From Trema orientale (Eukaryota > Streptophyta > Magnoliopsida > Rosales > Cannabaceae), in the NCBI GenBank assembly GCA_002914845.1, contig JXTC01000002.1, positions 3,462,846-3,526,845 of the forward strand: a stretch of 64,000 bases of DNA. The letters are read 5' to 3'. The position numbers and the translations under genes were made by a program. Below the pieces are notes generated by a model. It did not search any database. It was not told the origin of the DNA and saw nothing but the letters and a program-made list of their open reading frames with translations. Positions 24,301-35,100 of the stretch are shown here, one piece after another (position 1 is the stretch's first letter; each line of letters starts with the position of its first letter).

Positions 24301-24731
24301 ACATATACATTCCTATATACACCTATTGGTACATATAAGATTGTATACTTACCCTTTTCTTTTTTTACCAAATACTAAACTTTAATTTAATCTATGTAAC
24401 AATAAATTCACGAAAATAATCTTGTAAATTTTTGTGCGTAAGATTTATGAAAAAATCACAATTTCCATTTTATTTTTCATCCCAACACTACGATACAAAA
24501 AAAGAAATACAATGCACTGTTCACAAATTTAGGGGATTATATCTAGGGTTTTCGAGAGCCAGATTTGGAAGATTTTACATGGTATTTGTCTCACATTTTC
24601 AGTTGTGAGTTTGATATAGTTATTTTTTTCTCTTGGGTAGGATTTTCATGACCATTTGTATGTACTTGATGTAATTAATAAAACTGTTTTAATTGATTAT
24701 TAATATAATCCTTTGAGGAAATTCATTAAAA
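21391..24731 (+). mobile_element. retroposed unit bounded by 17-bp direct repeats, probably with a nested insertion
   Basis: The 17-mer AAATGATCATAAGATGC stands at 21374-21390 and again at 24732-24748. The right copy is preceded by a short A tail (TTCATTAAAAAAA). Long target duplications plus an A tail are the mark of LINE-driven retroposition on the plus strand. The 5' portion (21391-about 21780) has CT-rich leader-like sequence and repeated TAGATCTAGATCTATGA words. The interior, about 21800-24500, looks different and may be a later insertion of an LTR-type element. No reverse transcriptase or other protein was found inside. Confidence 0.55.
22285..22455. repeat. five dispersed copies of a GACTCATCACAAGTATCA-like word
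   Basis: Variants occur near 22291, 22327, 22366, 22406 and 22434, spaced by about 28-40 bp with unrelated AT-rich spacers. This looks like a decayed tandem array, perhaps part of an LTR. Confidence 0.6.
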
Positions 24732-25769
24732 AAATGATCATAAGATGCCTAACACTAAAAACATAATAACCTAACAAAAGTCAAATTCTCCAATGTAACA
24801 AGCATTGTTTTTTTTTTTTAAATGAAAAAGGGGCACTCTTTTAAAATGTATGTTTGCAATTATGAACAGAAAAATAATATAAAAGAGTTAACTGTAAAAA
24901 AATACCCTCAAGTATGCACTTTCTTTAAAATTGACCTGGTATTTTTGACTCTACAAAAAAAAAAAAAAAACCCCTACATTTGAAATTTTAAAAAATATGT
25001 ATCCTCCAGCCTTTTTTCCCCCTTAATTTGCCCTTTATAAAAAGTTGAAATCTGAATAAGTTGATACTATCTTAGTTTTCAAACAGGTAAAAAGTATTTA
25101 AAAAAATTAAAAAAACAAAAGGAATAAGCAAATATAAACTAAAACTCAACTCAAAATAAAACAAGAAATGAAAATGAATTGAAAAAGAAAGAAACAGAGG
25201 AGAAAAAGAAAAAATGAGTTCGTGATTATATATGTTGTTCGAAGGATTGGGACTTTGGGCCGAGCCATATGCAAATCATGGGGAGGAGATTGTAGAAGAA
25301 ATTTTAGGTTGATTTTGGTCTTTATTAGATTGAGATTATATGCACTAAAAGTGGGTAATGAAAACTGCAGGTTTGCACTTTGGGCCATCTGCAAATCGTG
25401 ATTATATATGTTGTTTCTTGGTTATTTAAATTTCTAATTCTAAGTATTCTGAGAACACTTTGGTTGCTTATTTGATTGTTATGGTAAATATTAGGGAAAA
25501 AATATTAAGTTTGTGTAGGTTATGGAGTTGGAGATTTGGTGTGTAACCTATGTGTTTTAGAAAAGAGCCCTTAGGCCTCCATCACCAAACTTCTTGTAGA
25601 AGTTTTTCTATATATGTTGGCAGCATGATCTTTGATAAACGTTATAAAAAACAGTAGCAATAGCTTCAATAATTCCTTGTTTATGTTAAAAAAAAAATGT
25701 AGAACATCAACAAGCCTATAATAAAAGCATTAAGGGTCATGAAATAGATGAAAAAAATACAAATAACAA

Positions 25770-26704
25770 ACCTAACCTTTTGTCCATCTGAGATGGCAAT
25801 AAACTTCTTTGTTTCCAACAGTGTGGATATCATACCCTTCAACTCATTCGTAAACCACTTCTAGCTATCTTTGTTCTCTGTCTCTACTAGTGCAAAAGCC
25901 AATGGAAACCAGTGCAGATTAGCTTCTACCCCAATAACAGACAGTAACACACCTCTATATGGCCCTTTGTGATGGCATCCATCGAAGCCAAAAAAAGGCC
26001 TACATCTAGCTTGAAATCCAACAACACATCTATCAAAGCAAATAAAGGCCCTTTGGAAAGCAAGAAGTGCCCTAGTATTCAAGACATTGGTTTGAATCTT
26101 AGCTACACTACTAGGATTGGTTTTCAACACCATGTGATTATAGCACCTCAATATCATGTATTCATACCCATGGTTTTTTGCATTATCTCCCTAGCCATGC
26201 ATCGTACTCTATAAAGCTTAGTGTTTGGGATAGAAATACCATACTCTTTCCTAAGAAAAGTCCTCGTTCCATTGCAATCTAAATCAGAAAAGTCCTTGAA
26301 ATTGCTGCCAGCTTTTTTGCTATCCAACTACAAGAAACTATTTTATTCTTCTTGACAATATCGTATATGTGTTTGTCTGTCAATATCTTTATGACAAAAA
26401 TAGAGCCATCTGGTCCAAGAAATGCATGTACATGAAATGGACGACCAGGAACCTTGCATTTGACTATTACTCTCTTCTTCCAATTCTTGATATTGACATG
26501 GTCAAATCCTTTCTCTATAGCATAGTCCTTGATCATCTCATTAAATTCCTTGTAATCCTTGAAACAGTGATGCAAAGCAATCTGTTTCTTCTCAGCATCA
26601 TCAACAAAATGAGGAGCTTTTCTCATATTTTTGTTAGGGTCTTCAACTCCATCATCACTAACGTTTTTCCTTGGTTTGCCTACCATGCCATCACTCGAGC
26701 TATC
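25770..26704 (-). pseudogene. MuDR-type transposase, broken
   Basis: The N-terminal part (26279-26686) matches the plant MuDR DNA-binding domain: FVDDAEKKQIALHHCFKDYK, EFNEMIKDYAIEKGFD, then IKNWKKRVIVKCK. Next comes the start of the MULE transposase domain (25861-26157): FQRAFICFDRCVVGFQARC, RPFFGFDGCHHKGPYRGVLL and FPLAFALVETENKDS. A separate frame continues with the ISDGQK-like second catalytic region near 25800. The first Asp (GFDGCH) and probable second Asp are visible. The region holding the third acidic residue and the zinc knuckle is missing. Frame changes occur between the two main segments. The 5' side stops at the LTR insertion at 26705. Confidence 0.85.
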
Positions 26705-28001
26705 TGTTGGGATATTTGCCCTAAAAGGTAGATTTTCAATTTTATCCTTTTAGTGTAAATAACTTTTTCTTATATATAATTATGATATTTTCTAGATTAA
26801 ACTGTCTCAGTTGATTAGTTTATTTATTTGAAAAAGATTCTATAACTTTATTTGTGTATAAAGAAATAAATATGATTAAGTATTAATTATAGGAAAACTT
26901 ATTTTTTTTTATCAAAGTCTAAATTAACTAGTTCACAATCTGTAAATAAAGAAAAAACTTTATTTACTATATGTTGTAGTATTTGTCTATCTCAACGGGA
27001 ATGATGTATCTCAAATTATTGAAGTGTTTAACTTTTGATAGAAACATTAGTATAACATAAATAAGTTATGCGTATTGAGCTGGACCAAGTAATATAAAGA
27101 ATTGGAGTACCGTAACTCATTTCTTAATATTACCACAAACTAGCTTTTAGCATGTAGATCTTAATCCTTGATGTTTGACTGGACTTATTTTTATGGGTTG
27201 TAGCTTTTTTATTTCTTAAAAGATTAGTCTCTGTGAAATTAGAGGTGAACTCTGGCATATTAAAGGTTATGGCTTATGAATTGATGGGAATACCAAATAG
27301 TTAAGGACACTATATATTACTGCCACTTTAGGGTTTTTCAAGATTCATAGAATAATTAAATCTAAGATCCTAGTATTCACTTTGTGAATTGGTTGATAAT
27401 TTTATCTAAATAGCTGTTGAAAATAAAATTATCGACAATATTATTTCTTGATAGAAAGATGGTAACTTAAAGGTAAATATGTCTTGGAAGGATATTACGG
27501 TAATTTTACCTATCTAACTACGACATTGTATAGGGATTTTACATGTGGTATAGAATATGCGAGATGAATTGGTTAATCAAGGCTAGTTGATTAAATATCT
27601 ATAAAAGATATGACATTTAATCTAAGAGTGCGGTATTTGGCCTTTAGTGAATTGTCCCATTACTAATAGTATTTATATAAATACTATAATAAGAGTTATT
27701 ATGTATTTATCATACTATTGGAGCTTAGATTATTTGGATCCATTAGGTCCCTTGTCTAGCTTAATAAAGCTAATTAATTAGTTAGTAGTATTTGTGATAT
27801 TAGTTTCATGAAACTGTGTAAAATAATGATTCTATAAATAAGTTACATGAGTTGGACATATTTATAAAAGTACACCCAAAGCCCAAATTGGAGAACAAGC
27901 CCAATCCTAGTTGGACTAAAATTAGTAGTTTTGGGCCCCAGATATATAAAATACATGAGAGAAAAAACTGTACAGTAACACACTAGTATTACATGTGAAA
28001 C

Positions 28002-28048
<47 letters not shown>

Positions 28049-28150
28049 AAAGTTTTTATTTAATTTCTTTACTTGTTCTATTTTTTGTATTTTTTAATTT
28101 TTGACTCTTGTTTAAGTTTGTTCTTGTACTGAAAAGATCATAACGAGTCA
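26705..28150 (+). mobile_element. LTR insertion inside the MULE (probably solo LTR)
   Basis: Starts with TGTTGGGATATTTGCCC, a common plant LTR start, immediately beside the transposase fragment. A TATATAAAA box lies near 27942 and a GA microsatellite near 28003-28042. The right boundary is only approximate and no clear 5-bp duplication was found. No internal protein region is present, so a solo LTR is the simplest reading. It must be younger than the MULE. Confidence 0.5.
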
Positions 28151-28224
28151 TGTTTTTGCATTTTAGGAATCAAAACTCATTTTAATGAAAAGGCATTGAT
28201 AAGCTTTATTGTTCTAAATTGGCA

Positions 28225-28890
28225 GAGATTAAAAATGGGCTTGCATACACTTCGTATTCAATCATGTGGTCATAAGCTAGATGATTGGACTGTTGACTCA
28301 GATATGTTCCACTATTTGGAACTCTGTGGAATTGTGTTCAATAAGTTTTAGGGCACTGAATTTGCTGAAAGAGAGGTAGAAGTATCAACAAAGGCCTAGA
28401 TCAAAGGAGGAGAATATATAGTGATCGTGGAAAGTGACAGAACATTGATGGATATATTTCAACTTAATGGTGATGGGTCTAGGCCTATTAATTTATACGT
28501 GGATATTAACTTGCAAGTCTATGTTCCCCTAGACAATTTCATCTCTCATTCTATAGAAGAGGAACCTATTGAAATCTCTAGTGATGATGAGACTGCAAAA
28601 GATGTAGCGGATGATGGGTTAGATCAGAAGGATGATAGGCTAGTAGAGGTTGAGATACAACAAGCAAAATTGAGTACGAAGAGGGGCAAACAAATAGTAG
28701 CATCTACTTCTGAAGATGACTTTGGAGCTAAGGGGCTTTCATCACCCACAGATGATGATGACACTGTATGGAGAGTTGGTGTAATGAACACATCCGAGGA
28801 GGATACATATGAATCTTATGAAGATGATTTGAGGTAGAAAATGATGCAGAAGGAAATCCAGACCTTCATGATCGTGATGGTGCTGGAATT
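28225..28890 (+). pseudogene. PB1-like N-terminal part of a MuDR-type protein, inverted relative to the transposase
   Basis: The frame at 28421-28837 plus upstream sequence reads YIVIVESDRTLMDIFQLN, then INLYVD, then a long acidic Ser/Asp/Glu stretch ending SEEDTYESYEDD. This matches the layout of the PB1-like region and acidic linker found at the N terminus of plant MuDR transposases. Upstream, 28230-28350 (LRIQSCGHKLDDWTVDSD) looks like the beginning of the same domain, with breaks between. It is on the plus strand while the DNA-binding and transposase domains are on the minus strand, so the element has been rearranged. Confidence 0.6.
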
Positions 28891-28899
28891 GACCTAACA

Positions 28900-29884
28900 C
28901 TTAAGAAAAATCATGCATGCATGGAAACTATAAAAAATGCATGTTCACAACATGAACGCAGCAGAAAAGTTAGTAGATTTAGGTTTTAAAATTTTTCATA
29001 AAAACAATTTTCAAAACCATAGAACATGCATATATTATATACAGGATCATGTATAATATAAATCAAATCTAGATGCATAAACTCTCGAGATGAGATTAGG
29101 GTCTACCTCTTGTAGCGTGCTTCTGTTTGATCTCTTTGTTGATGGTAATCAAATCTCTAACCCTAGATATTCTTGTCTATGCTCCAACTCTTGGTTGATA
29201 AGGCGAGTGGGGATCAAGTTGAATCCTTCCTTAGAGAATTATCAAGAACACCTTCTTGATCTTTTAGAATATCGGGATGTGAGATGAGACTGTGAGGTTG
29301 CTATTTAAAGAAAATTAAAAAAAAAAAAAACCAATGAAAGGTTTCACAAACTTGTTAATATTTAAGCAGATATAAATTTTTTTCCTTAGGAATCTATATG
29401 GCATTTACATACTCGGTTACAAGAAAATCAACCAAACAAAAATCCTAACTTTAGCTACTTTTAAGAATCATTAAACACATTTAAATTTCCCTTGTACAAA
29501 ACATCTTTAGAGACATTTTTAAGTAATTTTCCATCTCAAGGCCTCCACCCCCCCTCCCCCCCGCGTGTGACCAAGACTTCATGCACAAGTAAACCCTAAA
29601 ATAATCACCCGTAAACATGCAATAGAAAAGTTTGAGAAAGATCACTTTTTTACAGTTTTCTCATCCATCCAACAACAATTATTATAAATCAAATAAGCAA
29701 AATTTGTAATTAATTACCCGAAGAAAAGTAATACCTTTACCTTTTCCTCCTTTGTAAACCCTCTGTTTTCTTGAAAACAATGTCGACCAAAACCTTTATT
29801 CTTCGAACAATGTCACCTCACCTCATATTTTTTGCTCAAATAACGCCTCAACCATCACCTTCGATCACTCTATGGTTGAAGGCT
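28900..29884. other. non-coding part of the MULE interior
   Basis: About 28905-29340 has LTR-like features (ATGCATG words, AACGCAGCAGAAA near 28958), possibly a fragment of another copia LTR on the minus strand. A C-rich patch lies at 29545-29565. No gene was seen. Confidence 0.35.
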
Positions 29885-30308
29885 TACTGTCTTCTCTCGA
29901 GAGGAAATGAACAGACTGCTTTAACTTTTCGTTCTTCCTCTTCCTTTTTTTTTCTTTCTATTTTTGTTTTTGGGGAAATTTTGAGGTAATAAACGACGTC
30001 GTTTTCTATTTCTTTCTCAATTTACTTTGTTTCTTTTTTTTTTTTCCCATTTTTTCAATTAATTTCTCAATTTATCTTTATTTTTATGATTGGCAACAAG
30101 GATAAGCCATTCCATGCTATTTTTACACTTTTTATTCAGGGGGAAATTCGTCATTATGTAGCCAAATTGGGAAAAAATTGGCGAGAAAGTGTACATTTTT
30201 TGAAATTTTAAATATTGAGGTATTTTTTTGCAGAGTAAAAAATATGGGGTCGATTTTAAAGAAAATGTATATTTGGGAGTACTTTTTTGCAATTAACTCA
30301 ATATAAAA

Positions 30309-31375
30309 TACACAACAAAAACAAGCGCTTTTCTTTTTCTTTTTCTTTTGAAAAAAAATCAGTTGATTTTATAATCACATGTGAAACGAAAACCTTATGA
30401 TCAATTTGAAGTTCTTCGTACAATACACAACTTGCCCACCAATTTTGAAACAAAACCGCACGATAATAACAATAATAATTAATAATTTGTTAAATTTTGT
30501 TAAGACAAATTACTGAGCCTCATTTGTATATAATAGTTACTTTCCTTTTATTTCTTTTGTATAGGACACTCTATCGTTTGCTATATGATAATATTCTTGT
30601 AATCTTTTGTCCATTAGTGTATAATGAAAAGGCTGGCCCTTTGCTCAGGTTGACTAAGCCATTTACCATAATTTATTTCTCTCTCTCTATTTCCCTTTTT
30701 TACCACAACAACTCTAAATTAGAGTCGATAATTCGTGTCATTTTATATCGACATTTTATGTCGACTCATTTAATATCGTGCGGATTTTATGTTACTCACA
30801 AGTGACTTATTTAATGAAAACGTCAGTCAAACTGATGTGTAATAATACTTCTAAATATTAAAATTATTCATTTATTTATTTTTTCACTTTAGTTTTACTT
30901 TATGAAAGTAAATTAGCTTATTAGTTTATTGTTCTTTAATTAAATTACAAAAAATTTGTTAAAAAAATATTTTCTATGAAGTCGTTATTAAATATTTTAT
31001 AATATATTTTGATAAAAAAAATTTATTAATCGTGTCAATTTTAGCTAATTTCATTTTAAGCATGTCAACTAAACATACGGATTTCGAATCGTGCCGAGGG
31101 GTTATATTCAAACTTGATGGTGCATTCGTCCGTTGAATACGTTAGACGCTAGTCCGTAAACGTCATTTTTCTTTCGAGTCAATTAAACTTTAAAAGATGT
31201 TAGTCAGTGAACCGTTTAAACAGTCCCGTCTATACAAAATGTTAAGTCTGAATGTGTCATTGTGTGGTATATTTTATAGTTTCTCAAGTCATTGTTAAAT
31301 ATTTGATCATTGACCCGACAAACATATACTATCTTCTAAATTATTTCCGCACGTATAAAGTATTCGATCCACTTG

Positions 31376-31429
<54 letters not shown>

Positions 31430-31622
31430 CTCTTGGCCAACTTGGTTCAAAAAGCAATCAACAATAATGAGTATATATGAACGTAGAAAAACAGAGACGA
31501 AGCTCATCAAGCACTGATGAATATTACAATGTTAAATAAAGACTTGGAAAGTCAATCTAAAGTCTTCCTTCACATTACCCGGAAATTGCTCTGATTTTGG
31601 ATCCAAAATGTTAAAACACCCA
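30309..31622. other. intergenic, includes a TA microsatellite
   Basis: AT-rich DNA between the MULE and the NLR gene. A pure TA repeat of about 25 units spans 31379-31428. The tyrosine/isoleucine open frames across it on both strands are artefacts. Confidence 0.6.
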
Positions 31623-31697
31623 ATATAAGATATGTTTCTTTCTCAAGAGAACAGTAAGAAAGCGCATATACTTTCCAAGTGAAACAAGAGCAAAGAA
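31623..31697 (+). promoter_or_regulatory. possible core promoter and leader of the NLR gene
   Basis: ATATAAGATAT at 31623-31633 could serve as a TATA box about 70 nt before the ATG at 31698. The leader is short and A-rich, ending AGCAAAGAAATG, a favourable context for a plant start. Motif evidence only. Confidence 0.3.
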
Positions 31698-32108
31698 ATG
31701 ACGAGCTATCTAAGATCACTTGTGGTTATGGATCACCTGAGATCATACTTTCGTAATATTTTCCCAAGAAATGAGCCAGATCCCGTGCGGGATACTATAC
31801 AAGTCCTCACAGCAGGAATTGGTTTTTCCATTTTCCTCGTCTTTCTAAGTTTTATATCTATGCAGTATATAAATCACAACAGGCGGATCATAAGCGAATG
31901 TAGATTATTGGATGCTCTTGTAAAAGAGATCGAGACAGCTAGCAAGTCGGTGGATCAAATAAAGCAGAGAGCCAATCAAGTTTGGGAGTCGGAACTCAAT
32001 CTGGGAATAACTCACACGTTGAGCAAAATCGAGAGGCGTTGGCTAAGGAACGCTGGGAAAGTAGGGTCCGATGCCAAGCAATGGGCGGAAGACTACGAGA
32101 CTGATTGA
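31698..32108 (+). CDS. NLR N-terminal segment with a membrane helix (136 aa, frame 1)
   Basis: A 136-residue frame opens with MTSYLRSLVVMDHLRSYFRN. A strongly hydrophobic helix follows at residues about 36-57 (VLTAGIGFSIFLVFLSFISM), then charged, coiled-coil-like helices (LLDALVKEIETASKSVDQIK and HTLSKIERRWLRNAG). It ends with DAKQWAEDYETD. The helix would place the receptor N terminus in a membrane, which is unusual for CC-NLRs. The downstream frame (32071-35286) continues the same kind of helical sequence from exactly this point, so the two were almost surely one protein. They are offset by one frame within the shared 32071-32108 window, consistent with a small insertion or deletion or a base-calling error. 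This segment alone has no known function. Confidence 0.65.
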   Translation: MTSYLRSLVVMDHLRSYFRNIFPRNEPDPVRDTIQVLTAGIGFSIFLVFLSFISMQYINHNRRIISECRLLDALVKEIETASKSVDQIKQRANQVWESELNLGITHTLSKIERRWLRNAGKVGSDAKQWAEDYETD

Positions 32109-35100
32109 TATTGCCTTCGGAATAAAGGGAGCCAAGGGAGTAATAAACGGCATGCCGAGGAACAAAAACAACGCGAATCACATCACAGTGTTACTCGAGG
32201 ATTGGAGGAGTAAAGTGAGAAGACTACAGGACAGACCGATTGAGGAGACTGAGCATAGTACTGGTGTCCCTCCAATGCTGCCTTTTCGCTCAGGTGTCGC
32301 TTTTGTTCTACAACGTCTGCTTGCTGAGAAGCCAAATTTGGTTCGTGGAATGGGGGAGCAAACACGATCCGTCGTAATGCATCTCCAGCTACTCGAGCCT
32401 TTCGTAAAAGATTTAAGAAGGTTCAAGCCGGATAGCAGAATAGATATGGTCTGGCAGGAGGAAGCTCAGAAGATCATTGTCCAAGCACAGAATGACCTCA
32501 ACACCTTCTTGCAAGAAGCAGCAAACCATACGGATCTCGGTGATTTGGCCTTGTGGCCTATGTTCATTTGGACTATAACGAAAGTGGTTAGCGCTCTGTC
32601 TCATCTCCTAAGGACGAAAGAAAGATATGGTTTCAAGTTTGCAGGAAGAGTGCCATCCAAAGGTTATACCCTTATCCCACATCCCCAACAGCAGAGCAGC
32701 GGTATAGACGACGTAGTTAGCATTCTATCTGCTTTGGAGAACATTAGGAGCCAGTTCAACCGGGGCCAGGGACCAAGCAACCGAGTACCGGATCACCTAG
32801 TTGCTTCGCTTTTGGGGGAGCTGGAGTATACACGAAAACTGCTGAAAGATCAAGAAGCAACCAAAGGCGCAGAGGAGACGAAAATGGCTTGCCTCAAGCT
32901 ATTGCAGAAAATGTTGGAGGATACGCAGAAATTAGCGTTGCCTCCCATATTTAACAGAATATCATATTTCCACCCCTTAAAGGAAATGGTTTCAGTGTTT
33001 GCGGTATCTTTCAAGAAAAAACAGATCGAAAATTTACGGAAAGACGTTCGTCTTCTCAAGAGATGTGTAAAAGCGTATAGGATTGAGTTGATGGAAGAAT
33101 CATGCCCGGTTGTCGGTCTGGAAGAAGACACGCATAAATTGGTTTTGAAGCTGACCACTGGCCATGATCAAAACAGATCATTCATTTCTATAGTGGGGAT
33201 GAAAGGGATCGGTAAGACAACTCTGGCTAAGGAAATCCTAAACCACAGATCCATTATCAACCACTTTCCTGTCCGTCACTTTGTTTCCGTCCCAGAAGAG
33301 ACTGATGAAATTGTACTCCTCCAAAGTGTTGGGAACCAGATCCTAAAGACCCAAGACGAAAGAAGTGAAAGAGACTACTGGATCCACAAGTTGCAGAATT
33401 TCTTTGAGGCGGAGAAGCACTGCCTTCTAGTTCTAGACAACCTGTGGTCAAAGGAAACTTGGGACGTACTCAAAATTGCGGTGTTCTCCTCCAGTAATAC
33501 TACTGTGCTGGGCACGACTCGCGACAAAACCGTAGCTTCACATGCGAATTCGAGTAGCATCCACCATCTTCGGCTACGAACTGAAGAAGAGAGCTGGGAA
33601 TTCTTCATCCAGTTAGTTCTTTTCCCTTCAGATGAAGCAACGGAAAAGCTCGCTAAGAAAGTGGTAGTGAGGACTGGAGGCCTGCCACTTGCCATCTTAC
33701 GTCTTGGATATCTGTTGTCAGGCAAGAAAGTCACTAAAGAGGAGTTGTCTATCGTGCTTGAGCGTGTCACTCAGGGCCAGAACCAAATACCATGGGTAGC
33801 GACCAAGGACACCAGTAAAGAAGATTTGAGGTCGAAACCAGTTCTTAAAAATTGCCTTTCCTACTTTGAATTGTTCCCAAGGGACTCAGATATTTCCGCG
33901 AGGAGACTAGTTGCTCTATGGGTCGCACAAGGATTGGTAGAAAGTGATAATACTAACGGAATGAGAACTCAGGAAAAGGTTGCCGAGGGTTATCTTTCAG
34001 AACTTATTGATCGTAATATCATCCAAATAGTCGAAAGAAAGCTAAATGGGAAAGTCGTGACATGTCGATTTCCGGGCATTCTAAGAGAAATCTGGTTGGC
34101 AAGCAGAGCAAACAACGTAGCAGCTCACTCCTGGTCCTTATGTGCGAGTTTTGATGGGAAACTTGCTTATCGTTTTGATGACGATGATGCCAGTTTCAGT
34201 CGTAGAATTCATCGTCTTGATCACTCAAATGTTTTACCGGAGGAAAGTTGTCCCCTCTCCATTATGTTCTTTGATACCCGAGAGGGAGATCAGCCTGGTG
34301 AAGATGTATGTAACTTTCTACGCAAGGCCATTACAACTGGGCGCTTACTTAATCTCGTGGTTCTTGATCTTGAACACGTATTCAAACCTCAGTTGCCCAG
34401 CATCATCGGTAAATTAAAGAAGCTGAAATATCTAGGCCTAAGATGGACTTACGTAGAGACTCTCCCACCATCCATAGGCGAGTTGTGGAATCTCCAAACC
34501 CTGGATTTGAAGCATACTCGTGTGAAAAAGCTTCATAGCTCGATATGGAAACTAGAGAAGCTACGGAATCTACATTTGAACCATAATTGTCGAATTAAAT
34601 TTATGCCTCAACCGAACAATCTGCACAAGTTGTCTGGTGTATTTCTGGATGACGAAGGCAAGGCTTTCATGGATGGGCTGCACAAGTTGAAAAACCTTCG
34701 GAAACTGAGGCTAACAATCCGGTTGAAGCCGCAGCTGCAAGGGATTCTAGCAAGACACATTCTGCTACTAACAAACCTACAGTCTTTGAGTCTGAAATCC
34801 GTAAACGAAAGCAGCGAACCGCAGGAGCTAATTCTGGAGCCTTTGAATAATCTTGTACAGCTCTCCAGCCTAGGTTTGACCGGAAAGATAGCAAGACCAT
34901 CCATCAAACTTGAACTACCCAAAAGCCTCACCGAACTTACCTTGTCGGGTTCGGGACTTACAGCAGGAGGCCAACTATTGCAAACGCTAGGGGAGCACCT
35001 TCCAGCACTCAAATTTCTCTACTTTTTGTCTGATTCTTATTGTGGAACAGAAATGGTTTTCTCTAGGGGCTTTCAAAAGCTTCTAGTTCTAAAACTGTGG

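Larger units (their letters stand above)
24885..30299 (-). mobile_element. Mutator-like element (MULE), 5.4 kb, with TIRs and 9-bp duplication
   Basis: Both ends read inward as GAGTTAAYTGYAAAAAA and stay alignable for about 130 bp (TTTCTTTAAAATYGACC and GACTCTACAAAAAA / TACTCTGCAAAAAA). The exact 9-mer AATATAAAA flanks the element at 24876-24884 and 30300-30308, as expected for Mutator transposition. Inside lie a broken transposase on the minus strand (25770-26704), an LTR insertion (from 26705) and a PB1-like fragment on the plus strand (28225-28890). The element is complete at its boundaries but cannot encode a working transposase. Confidence 0.85.

Noticed and set aside
31252-31510. Open frames on both strands over the TA repeat
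   Set aside because: Tyrosine/isoleucine runs are produced by the microsatellite itself.
32050-32140. A short intron joining the two NLR frames
   Set aside because: It would have to be under about 80 nt and as GC-rich as the exons, unlike plant introns, and the two frames meet without missing protein. A small insertion or deletion is simpler.
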